A stretch of DNA of 64,000 nt, taken from Parapristionchus giblindavisi. Taxonomy: Eukaryota > Nematoda > Chromadorea > Rhabditida > Diplogasteridae. The position numbers were made by a program, and so were the translations under genes. Within the stretch, counting starts at the first letter, position 1; each line of letters opens with the position of its first letter. The stretch spans positions 620,001-684,000 of the forward strand of contig CALSFV010000006.1 in the NCBI GenBank assembly GCA_943737045.1, given 5' to 3'. Shown here piece by piece: positions 52,107 to 63,375 of the stretch. The notes beneath the pieces are model-generated. The model had not been told where the DNA came from, ran no database searches, and was given only the letters and a program-made list of their open reading frames with translations.

Positions 52107-55100
52107 TTACATCGCTGTAGACCAATCAATATGATCCGTGAAGGCCTCATACTTCTGGAAAGAATCGGTCTGAAACAATAGATATATAATTAAATCCATT
52201 ATTTTCGTCTTCATCACAAATACAGTATCATAATACGATACAGTACTGAGAGAAGATTTAAGATTAAAATCACAACAACACGTAAACATCTTTATTCGAT
52301 ATCGGTCAATCAATAATTCACTGCATTACCTTGTGGAGTTTACATCGCAATAATTCACTGTATTACCTAGTTTACATCGCTGTAGACCAATCAATATGAT
52401 GCGTGAAGGCCTCATACTTCTGGAAAGAATCGGTCTGAAACAATAGATATATAATTAAATCCATTATTTTCGTCTTCATCACAAATACAGTATCATAATA
52501 CGATACAGTACTGAGAGAAGATCAAAGAATACAATCACAACAACACATAAACATATTTATTCGGTATCGGTCAATCAATAATTCACTGTATTACCTTGTG
52601 GACTTTACATCGCTGTAGACCAATCAATATGATGCGTGAAGGCCTCATACTTCTGGAAAGAATCGGTCTGAAACAATAGATATATAATTAAATCCATTAT
52701 TTTCGTCTTCATCACAAATACAGTATCATAATACGATACAGTACTGAGAGAAGATCAAAGATTAAAATCACAACAACACGTAAACATCTTTATTCGATAT
52801 CGGTCAATCAATAATTCACTACATTACCTTGTGGAGTTTACATCGCTGTAGACCAATCAATATGAGGAGTGAAGGCCTCATACTTCTCGAAAGACTCTTT
52901 CTGAAACAATAGATATATAATTAAATCCATTATTTTCGTCTTCATCACAAATACAGTATCATAATACGATACAGTACTGAGAGAAGATTTAAGATTAAAA
53001 TCACAACAACACGTAAACATCTTTATTCGATATCGGTCAATCAATAATTCACTGCATTACCTTGTGGAGTTTACATCGCAATAATTCACTGTATTACCTA
53101 GTTTACATCGCTGTAGACCAATCAATATGATGCGTGAAGGCCTCATACTTCTGGAAAGAATCGGTCTGAAACAATAGATATATAATTAAATCCATTATTT
53201 TCGTCTTCATCACAAATACAGTATCATAATACGATACAGTACTGAGAGAAGATCAAAGAATACAATCACAACAACACATAAACATATTTATTCGGTATCG
53301 GTCAATCAATAATTCACTGTATTACCTTGTGGAGTTTACATCGCTGTAGACCAATCAATATGATGCGTGAAGGCCTCATACTTCTGGAAAGAATCGGTCT
53401 GAAACAATAGATGTATAATTAAATCCATTATTTTCGTCTTCATCACAAATACAGTATCATAATACGATACAGTACTGAGAGAAGATTTAAGATTAAAAAC
53501 ACAACAACACGTAAACATCGTTATTCGATATCGGTCAATCAATAATTCACTGCATTACCTTGTGGAGTTTACATCGCAATAATTCACTGTATTACCTAGT
53601 TTACATCGCTGTAGACCAATCAATATGATGCGTGAAGGCCTCATACTTCTGGAAAGACTCGGTCTGCAACCATAGATATATAATTAAATCCATTATTTTC
53701 GTCTTCATCACAAATACAGTATCATAATACGATACAGTACTGAGAGAAGATCAAAGAATACAATCACAACAACACATAAACATATTAATTCGGTATCGGT
53801 CAATCAATAATTCACTGTATTACCTTGTGGAGTTTACATCGCTGTAGGCCAATCAATATGATGCGTGAAGGCCTCATACTTCTGGAAAGAATCGGTCTGA
53901 AACAATAGATATATAAATAAATCCATTATTTTCGTCTTCATCACAAATACAGTATCATAATACGATACAGTACTGAGGAGAAGATCAAAGATTAAAATCA
54001 CAACAACAGGTAAACATCTTTATTCGATATTGGTCAATCAATAATTCACTGTATTACCTTGTGGAGTTTACATCGCTGTAGACCAATCAATATGAGGAGC
54101 GTAGGCCTCATACTTCTCGAAAGACTCGGTCTGAAACAATAGATATATAATTAAATCCATTATTTTCGTCTTCATCACAAATACAGTATCATAATACGAT
54201 ACAGTACTGAGAGAAGATCAAAGAATACAATCACAACAACAAATAAAAATATTTATTCGGTATCGGTCAATCAATAATTCACTGTATTACCTTGTGGAGT
54301 TTACATCGCTGTAGACCAATCAATATGATGCGTGAAGGCCTCATACTTCTGGAAAGAATCGGTCTGAAACAATAGATGTATAATTAAATCCATTATTTTC
54401 GTCTTCATCACAAATACAGTATCATAATACGATACAGTACTGAGAGAAGATTTAAGATTAAAAACACAACAACACGTAAACATCGTTATTCGATATCGGT
54501 CAATCAATAATTCACTGCATTACCTTGTGGAGTTTACATCGCAATAATTCACTGTATTACCTAGTTTACATCGCTGTAGACCAATCAATATGATGCGTGA
54601 AGGCCTCATACTTCTGGAAAGACTCGGTCTGCAACCATAGATATATAATTAAATCCATTATTTTCGTCTTCATCACAAATACAGTATCATAATACGATAC
54701 AGTACTGAGAGAAGATCAAAGAATACAATCACAACAACACATAAACATATTAATTCGGTATCGGTCAATCAATAATTCACTGTATTACCTTGTGGAGTTT
54801 ACATCGCTGTAGACCAATCAATATGATGCGTGAAGGCCTCATACTTCTGGAAAGAATCGGTCTGAAACAATAGATATATAAATAAATCCATTATTTTCGT
54901 CTTCATCACAAATACAGTATCATAATACGATACAGTACTGAGGAGAAGATCAAAGATTAAAATCACAACAACAGGTAAACATCTTTATTCGATATTGGTC
55001 AATCAATAATTCACTGTAATACCTTGTGGAGTTTACATCGCTGTAGACCAATCAATATGAGGAGCGTAGGCCTCATACTTCTCGAAAGACTCGGTCTGAA

Positions 55101-58100
55101 ACAATAGATATATAATTAAATCCATTATTTTCGTCTTCATCACAAATACAGTATCATAATACGATACAGTACTGAGAGAAGATCAAAGAATACAATCACA
55201 ACAACAAATAAAAATATTTATTCGGTATCGGTCAATCAATAATTCACTGTATTACCTTGTGGAGTTTACATCGCTGTAGACCAATCAATATGATCCGTGA
55301 AGGCCTCATACTTCTGGAAAGAATCGGTCTGAAACAATAGATATATAATTAAATCCATTATTTTCGTCTTCAGCACAAATACAGTATCATAATACGATAC
55401 AGTACTGAGAGAAGATTTAAGATTAAAATCACAACAACACGTAAACATCTTTATTCGATATCGGTCAATCAATAATTCACTGCATTACCTTGTGGAGTTT
55501 ACATCGCAATAATTCACTGTATTACCTAGTTTACATCGCTGTAGACCAATCAATATGATGCGTGAAGGCCTCATACTTCTGGAAAGAATCGGTCTGAAAC
55601 AATAGATATATAATTAAATCCATTATTTTCGTCTTCATCACAAATACAGTATCATAATACGATACAGTACTGAGAGAAGATCAAAGAATACAATCACAAC
55701 AACAAATAAACATATTTATTCGGTATCGGTCAATCAATAATTCACTGTATTACCTTGTGGAGTTTACATCGCTGTAGACCAATCAATATGATCCGTGAAG
55801 GCCTCATACTTCTGGAAAGAATCGGTCTGAAACAATAGATATATAATTAAATCCATTATTTTCGTCTTCATCACAAATACAGTATCATAATACGATACAG
55901 TACTGAGAGAAGATTTAAGATTAAAATCACAACAACACGTAAACATCTTTATTCGATATCGGTCAATCAATAATTCACTGCATTACCTTGTGGAGTTTAC
56001 ATCGCAATAATTCACTGTATTACCTAGTTTACATCGCTGTAGACCAATCAATATGATGCGTGAAGGCCTCATACTTCTGGAAAGAATCGGTCTGAAACAA
56101 TAGATATATAATTAAATCCATTATTTTCGTCTTCATCACAAATACAGTATCATAATACGATACAGTACTGAGAGAAGATCAAAGAATACAATCACAACAA
56201 CAAATAAACATATTTATTCGGTATCGGTCAATCAATAATTCACTGTATTACCTTGTGGAGTTTACATCGCTGTAGACCAATCAATATGATCCGTGAAGGC
56301 CTCATACTTCTGGAAAGAATCGGTCTGAAACAATAGATATATAATTAAATCCATTATTTTCGCCTTCATCACAAATACAGTATCATAATACGATACAGTA
56401 CTGAGAGAAGATTTAAGATTAAAATCACAACAACACGTAAACATCTTTATTCGATATCGGTCAATCAATAATTCACTGCATTACCTTGTGGAGTTTACAT
56501 CGCAATAATTCACTGTATTACCTAGTTTACATCGCTGTAGACCAATCAATATGATGCGTGAAGGCCTCATACTTCTGGAAAGAATCGGTCTGAAACAATA
56601 GATATATAATTAAATCCATTATTTTCGTCTTCATCACAAATACAGTATCATAATACGATACAGTACTGAGAGAAGATTTAAGATTAAAATCACAACAACA
56701 CGTAAACATCTTTATTCGATATCGGTCAATCAATAATTCACTGCATTACCTTGTGGAGTTTACATCGCAATAATTCACTGTATTACCTAGTTTACATCGC
56801 TGTAGACCAATCAATATGATGCGTGAAGGCCTCATACTTCTGGAAAGAATCGGTCTGAAACAATAGATATATAATTAAATCCATTATTTTCGTCTTCATC
56901 ACAAATACAGTATCATAATACGATACAGTACTGAGAGAAGATTTAAGATTAAAATCACAACAACACGTAAACATCTTTATTCGATATCGGTCAATCAATA
57001 ATTCACTGCATTACCTTGTGGAGTTTACATCGCAATAATTCACTGTATTACCTAGTTTACATCGCTGTAGACCAATCAATATGATGCGTGAAGGCCTCAT
57101 ACTTCTGGAAAGAATCGGTCTGAAACAATAGATATATAATTAAATCCATTATTTTCGTCTTCATCACAAATACAGTATCATAATACGATACAGTACTGAG
57201 AGAAGATCAAAGAATACAATCACAACAACAAATAAACATATTTATTCGGTATCGGTCAATCAATAATTCACTGTATTACCTTGTGGAGTTTACATCGCTG
57301 TAGACCAATCAATATGATCCGTGAAGGCCTCATACTTCTGGAAAGAATCGGTCTGAAACAATAGATATATAATTAAATCCATTATTTTCGTCTTCATCAC
57401 AAATACAGTATCATAATACGATACAGTACTGAGAGAAGATTTAAGATTAAAATCACAACAACACGTAAACATCTTTATTCGATATCGGTCAATCAATAAT
57501 TCACTGCATTACCTTGTGGAGTTTACATCGCAATAATTCACTGTATTACCTAGTTTACATCGCTGTAGACCAATCAATATGATGCGTAAAGGCCTCATAC
57601 TTCTGGAAAGAATCGGTCTGAAACAATAGATATATAATTAAATCCATTATTTTCGTCTTCATCACAAATACAGTATCATAATACGATACAGTACTGAGAG
57701 AAGATCAAAGAATACAATCACAACAACAAATAAACATATTTATTCGGTATCGGTCAATCAATAATTCACTGTATTACCTTGTGGAGTTTACATCGCTGTA
57801 GACCAATCAATATGATCCGTGAAGGCCTCATACTTCTGGAAAGAATCGGTCTGAAACAATAGATATATAATTAAATCCATTATTTTCGTCTTCATCACAA
57901 ATACAGTATCATAATACGATACAGTACTGAGAGAAGATTTAAGATTAAAATCACAACAACACGTAAACATCTTTATTCGATATCGGTCAATCAATAATTC
58001 ACTGCATTACCTTGTGGAGTTTACATCGCAATAATTCACTGTATTACCTAGTTTACATCGCTGTAGACCAATCAATATGATGCGTGAAGGCCTCATACTT

Positions 58101-59818
58101 CTGGAAAGAATCGGTCTGAAACAATAGATATATAATTAAATCCATTATTTTCGTCTTCATCACAAATACAGTATCATAATACGATACAGTACTGAGAGAA
58201 GATCAAAGAATACAATCACAACAACAAATAAACATATTTATTCGGTATCGGTCAATCAATAATTCACTGTATTACCTTGTGGAGTTTACATCGCTGTAGA
58301 CCAATCAATATGATCCGTGAAGGCCTCATACTTCTGGAAAGAATCGGTCTGAAACAATAGATATATAATTAAATCCATTATTTTCGTCTTCATCACAAAT
58401 ACAGTATCATAATACGATACAGTACTGAGAGAAGATTTAAGATTAAAATCACAACAACACGTAAACATCTTTATTCGATATCGGTCAATCAATAATTCAC
58501 TGCATTACCTTGTGGAGTTTACATCGCAATAATTCACTGTATTACCTAGTTTACATCGCTGTAGACCAATCAATATGATGCGTGAAGGCCTCATACTTCT
58601 GGAAAGAATCGGTCTGAAACAATAGATATATAATTAAATCCATTATTTTCGTCTTCATCACAAATACAGTATCATAATACGATACAGTACTGAGAGAAGA
58701 TCAAAGAATACAATCACAACAACAAATAAACATATTTATTCGGTATCGGTCAATCAATAATTCACTGTATTACCTTGTGGAGTTTACATCGCTGTAGACC
58801 AATCAATATGATCCGTGAAGGCCTCATACTTCTGGAAAGAATCGGTCTGAAACAATAGATATATAATTAAATCCATTATTTTCGTCTTCATCACAAATAC
58901 AGTATCATAATACGATACAGTACTGAGAGAAGATTTAAGATTAAAATCACAACAACACGTAAACATCTTTATTCGATATCGGTCAATCAATAATTCACTG
59001 CATTACCTTGTGGAGTTTACATCGCAATAATTCACTGTATTACCTAGTTTACATCGCTGTAGACCAATCAATATGATGCGTGAAGGCCTCATACTTCTGG
59101 AAAGAATCGGTCTGAAACAATAGATATATAATTAAATCCATTATTTTCGTCTTCATCACAAATACAGTATCATAATACGATACAGTACTGAGAGAAGATT
59201 TAAGATTAAAATCACAACAACACGTAAACATCTTTATTCGATATCGGTCAATCAATAATTCACTGCATTACCTTGTGGAGTTTACATCGCAATAATTCAC
59301 TGTATTACCTAGTTTACATCGCTGTAGACCAATCAATATGATGCGTGAAGGCCTCATACTTCTGGAAAGAATCGGTCTGAAACAATAGATATATAATTAA
59401 ATCCATTATTTTCGTCTTCATCACAAATACAGTATCATAATACGATACAGTACTGAGAGAAGATCAAAGAATACAATCACAACAACAAATAAACATATTT
59501 ATTCGGTATCGGTCAATCAATAATTCACTGTATTACCTTGTGGAGTTTACATCGCTGTAGACCAATCAATATGATCCGTGAAGGCCTCATACTTCTGGAA
59601 AGAATCGGTCTGAAACAATAGATATATAATTAAATCCATTATTTTCGTCTTCATCACAAATACAGTATCATAATACGATACAGTACTGAGAGAAGATTTA
59701 AGATTAAAATCACAACAACACGTAAACATCTTTATTCGATATCGGTCAATCAATAATTCACTGCATTACCTTGTGGAGTTTACATCGCAATAATTCACTG
59801 TATTACCTAGTTTACATC
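52107..59818 (-). repeat. Dimeric higher-order repeat, 498 bp (233 + 265)
   Basis: Equivalent monomers start at 55,266, 55,764, 56,262, 56,792, 57,290, 57,788, 58,286, 58,784 and 59,049-59,547, mostly 498 bp apart, with extra 265-bp single units at 56,527, 56,792 and 59,049. The 265-bp monomer is a 233-bp one plus 32 bp: TTACATCGC is followed by AATAATTCACTGTATTACC, then TAGTTTACATCGC, a partial internal duplication. One half of each dimer carries the CTTAAATC form with an open frame, the other AGAATACAATC. Copies are almost identical, for example at 57,290, 57,788 and 58,286, so this is the youngest amplification in the window. Confidence 0.9.
53336..55265 (-). repeat. Tandem duplication, 965 bp (4 monomers)
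   Basis: 53,336-54,300 repeats at 54,301-55,265. Shared private variants: CTGCAACCATAG (53,665 and 54,630), TGAGGAGAAG with an extra G, GGAGCGTAGG, CATCGTTATT and AAAAACACAAC. One difference is GTAGGCC against GTAGACC near 53,847. The unit is 265 + 233 + 234 + 233 bp. Confidence 0.87.
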
Positions 59819-60180
59819 GCTGTAGACCAATCAATATGATGCGTGAAGGCCTCATACTTCTGGAAAGAATCGGTCTGAAACAATAGATATATAATTAAAT
59901 CCATTATTTTCGTCTTCATCACAAATACAGTATCATAATACGATACAGTACTGAGAGAAGATCAAAGAATACAATCACAACAACACATAAACATATTTAT
60001 TCGGTATCAGTCAATCAATAATTCACTGTATTACCTTGTGGAGTTTACATCGCTGTAGACCAATCAATATGATGCGTGAAGGCCTCATACTTCTGGAAAG
60101 AATCGGTCTGAAACAATAGATGTATAATTAAATCCATTATTTTCGTCTTCATCACAAATACAGTATCATAATACGATACA

Positions 60181-63054
60181 TTCACGTTCATTTTCTTCAT
60201 CGCGAACGGTCGGTCGGCTCACTCTCTCCCACCGCCCCTTGGAACAGAAGTTCGTGGATCCTTCTCCTAGCAGGAATGGCACCCAGGAGAAGTAGTGTCA
60301 CAATGAGTGGAACCACACCCATGTTGAAGAATGGAAGTAAGGCTGGTCAACGATCTATCAGGATTGGTACGATGAATGTTTTCTCATTAAACTCTGATGC
60401 AAGGATTGACGAAATGGACTATGCGCTTGATGATTATAATGTGGATGTGCTAGCGATACAAGAAGTGAAGAGAGATGGTGAAGCTTCTTTGATGCTCAAA
60501 TCTGGAAGAAGATTGTTTCATTCGGGACGACTACCTAATCGTCAGGCCGGAGTGGGTTTCGTTCTTTCCTCAATCTTCCTAACTCAGGTCGTGTGTTTTG
60601 TGGCATGCAGCCCTCGGATATCGTACTTGGATCTTGGCATTGGTGGTAAGGTTCTGTTTCGCCTGTTCTCTGTGTATGCTCCCCCATCATCTCGTCCAGA
60701 TATCGAGTATGATGATTTTATGAATGACTTAGATACAGCTTATAGTCTGCCTGTGCCAAACGCGAGTAAATACACAGCTATCCATCGTGTAATTCTAGGA
60801 GATTTAAACGCCAAAATTGGCAAAAAACAGGTACTGAAGCATGCGTTAGTAGTTATGGATATGGAGATAGGAACTGGAAGGGGGAATCAATTGTAAACTT
60901 TTGTGAACTATATGGGTTACGTGTTGGGAATTCATTCTTTAAAAAAAGGGAGGGTCGTAAATTCACCTGGGTAGGACCAAATGGATTGGTTAAGAATGAA
61001 ATTGATTATGCGCTTTATTCCAAATCTTTGGGTGTGAAAGATGTTACAACTATTAATAGATTTCATTTTGTTTCTGACCACCGCTTGTTAGTGGTCAAAA
61101 TAAATTATCTGACGCATATTCGTAAGCAATTTAAAGGAGCGCAATCTTTCAAGATGGATCGGCAGGTCTTTGAGGGTTCACTTGCGCGCGAATTGAATGG
61201 TAATGCAAACCTGACGTATGATGAGGTAGTTCACGCTATTAATCATGCTGCGAATGACGCTAAGATAAGAAGAGTAGCTTCAAGGAGAATTTCCCCTAAG
61301 ACGCTTGCGCTTATCAAGAAAAGATGTAATCTAAAAAGGACAGGCGGGGGAACGGCACATGTAGATTGGGTACTGACTAATAGGCTGCTTAGACAAAGTT
61401 GGAGAGAAGACAGAGAGCGGAGACTGATAGACGTGGTCAATAATGCCATTGAGAGAGGTAGAAGCTGGAAAAAAGCAAAGGATTCGGAAGGGGTGGGAAA
61501 AAAGCTAGTATCTAAAATAAGGCGTTCAGACGGTGTAATGGTCTCAGGGAATGATCAAATTGCTTCGGTTTTCCAGGAGTTTTATAACGAATTATATGAG
61601 GGAGATGGTGGGGCTGGATATGTTGTGAGGAAAGTGGAAGATGCGTGGTTACCTTTAACGGTTGAGGAAGTCAGGGTTACATTAAGTGGATTCAAATCGG
61701 GTAAAGCACCAGGGAAAGATGGGGTTACTGGGGAAATGTTAAGATTGGGATCAAATTTGCTCGCACCAATAATCACAAATATTTTTAATGAGTGTCTTAC
61801 GGGGAAAATTCCAAAGGGTTTTGGGGATGGTAGAACAATTCTTTTGCCAAAATCGGGAGACAATGCTAATGTTAGGAATTTCAGACCCATAACTTTATTG
61901 CCTGTCATGCAGAAAGCGCTAACCGGTATACTTAATCGCAGAGCCGCTTCGGTTTTAGATACGGTACGCAGCCCAAATCAAATGGGTTTTAGGTCTGCTT
62001 ATTCAACTTTAGATGCAATTTTTACATTAAATAGTGTCATATCTAACTGTAGGGAATATAATTTGCCAATTTACTTGCTGTTCCTGGATATTGCTAAGGC
62101 TTTCGACTCTATCAACACAAAATCGGTATTAGAATCATTACAAACACAAGGAATTCATCCACAATTTGTTTCTTTTCTTTATCAATTAGGTGCTAATTCT
62201 AATAATAATATTGTTATAAATGGGGAAGAGTACCCTATTCGAGTAGGTCGCGGAGTAAGGCAAGGTGATTGTTTATCTCCTCGTCTCTTCACTGCAGCCC
62301 TGGATGAGGCTTTTAGTTCACTTGATTGGTCGAGGAAGGGAATAAATATAAATGGAAGCTTTCTTTCTCACATTCTTTTCGCCGACGATGCAGTTTTGAT
62401 AAGTCATGATAGTAGGCAAGTTCAGGTAATGGTCCATCAACTAGAAGGGGCTCTGAGTAAAGTGGGTTTGAGCATTAATGGGTCAAAAACTTTTGCGATG
62501 GCGTCTAATCCTGGTAGAAGAGACGTTGTAGTTGGGGGAAATAAAGTTAAAATAGTTCAAAAATGCGTCTACTTGGGGCAGGAGGTAACATTGGATAATG
62601 GAAGATTCAATGGGGAAATAGATAGAAGAATAAGGGCTGCTATCTTCTCTTTTAATCAATATAGAGCTTTTTTCTCTAATCGCCGAATTCCAATGCAAAA
62701 TAAAAAAACGTTTGTTTGAGGGAACAGTACTACCTGCTATGATGTATGCTTCAGAAACCTGGTGTTTGACCTCTCGTCAAGAAAATAAAATCGCTGTGGC
62801 GCAGCGCAGACTAGAGCGTTGCATGTTAGGAATATCATTACTCGATAAAAAGACGAATGACTGGGTGAGAGCGAATGACTGGGTGAGTGAGACCGGGCTG
62901 ACGGACTTCGTCCAGTGCTACAGATTGAGACGGTGGCGATGGGCTGCCCGCTTATCTTCACTTGATCCTGACAGATGGTCGAGAAGAGTGTTAGAATGGC
63001 ACCCACAAGGGCCAAAGCGATCAAGGGGAAGACCCGAATTGAGATGGAAGGATG
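60181..63054 (+). mobile_element. Near-full-length RTE-type non-LTR retrotransposon, 3' end cut off
   Basis: An element of at least 2.87 kb inserted in satellite at 60,180/60,181. It has about 95 bp of 5' leader, then endonuclease, RT and C-terminal domain in one broken frame. The 3' boundary at 63,054 is where the coding sequence (GRPELRWKDE) meets an (AATTT)-like tail that belongs to the next, oppositely oriented element. The true 3' end and target duplication would lie beyond that element and outside the window. Confidence 0.88.
60276..63054 (+). pseudogene. RTE endonuclease-reverse transcriptase, two frameshifts
   Basis: The polyprotein would nick the target DNA and copy the element RNA onto it. 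ATG 60,276 fits the start of RTE proteins, about 30 residues before the endonuclease. Endonuclease: GTMNVFS (N34), IQEVKR (E63), GDLNAKIG (D176, N178), then SDH at 61,073-61,081. RT: GKAPGKDGVTGE, NFRPITLLPV, MGFRSAYST, motif A FLDIAKAFDS, RGVRQGDCLSPRLF and FADD (62,378-62,389). C-terminus: YASETW, WRWAARL, DRWSRRV and RSRGRPELRW. The frame changes in the A6 run at 60,822-60,827 and again in the A7 run at 62,702-62,708; homology continues across both in another frame. Catalytic residues all look intact. An 18-bp step duplicates CGAATGACTGGGTGAG at 62,854 and 62,872. The last residues after WKDE are encoded by tail sequence. Confidence 0.9.
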
Positions 63055-63131
63055 AATTTAATTTAATTTAAATTTAATTTTAATTTAATTTTAATTTAAT
63101 TTAATTTAATTAATTTTAATTTAATTAATTT
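63055..63131 (-). repeat. AAATT-rich simple-repeat tail
   Basis: About 77 bp of irregular TTTAA/AATTT units, with no other bases than A and T. Read on the minus strand it directly follows the GTATGATAAATTAA end of the neighbouring element and is best taken as its 3' tail. The same end, with only a short AAATT tail, closes the 125-bp inserts. Confidence 0.8.
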
Positions 63132-63375
63132 ATCATACATCAATAAGATGCGACAACATATGAAAAACAGATAAATACTAGTTTGTGGGGTAGAGAGAGA
63201 GAGAAAAAAATGAGAGGGGGTAGATGGGAGGAGGGGAAGTGCAGCTCATACAAGGACTCTGTATCAAAGATCAAACGGCGATCAATGATAGGTTAGGTTG
63301 GCAAGGCCTAGCGGTGGAGGGGTCCGCAATGATTCAATATGTATTGGATTGAATCGAGAGTCTAGAATGAGGGCA

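Larger units (their letters stand above)
51641..60180 (-). repeat. Satellite array, inverted orientation, last block
   Basis: Minus-orientation monomers from the RTE fragment to the RTE element at 60,181, where the array breaks within CGATACA. It includes monomers with AGAATACAATC in place of AGATTAAAATC and with the extra 32-bp segment described in the dimeric zone. The composition is more uniform than in any other part of the window. No gene seen. Confidence 0.96.

Noticed and set aside
28643..59753. Many 63-87-codon open frames on the minus strand as separate genes
   Set aside because: They are the same monomer frame repeated; most start at TTG or satellite read-through, and the frame is broken by TGA in most monomers. 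Kept only as an observation about a subtype.
63055..63131. Telomere-like or independent microsatellite
   Set aside because: The units are irregular AAATT/TTTAA with no G-rich telomeric repeat, and the same tail ends other copies of the family.
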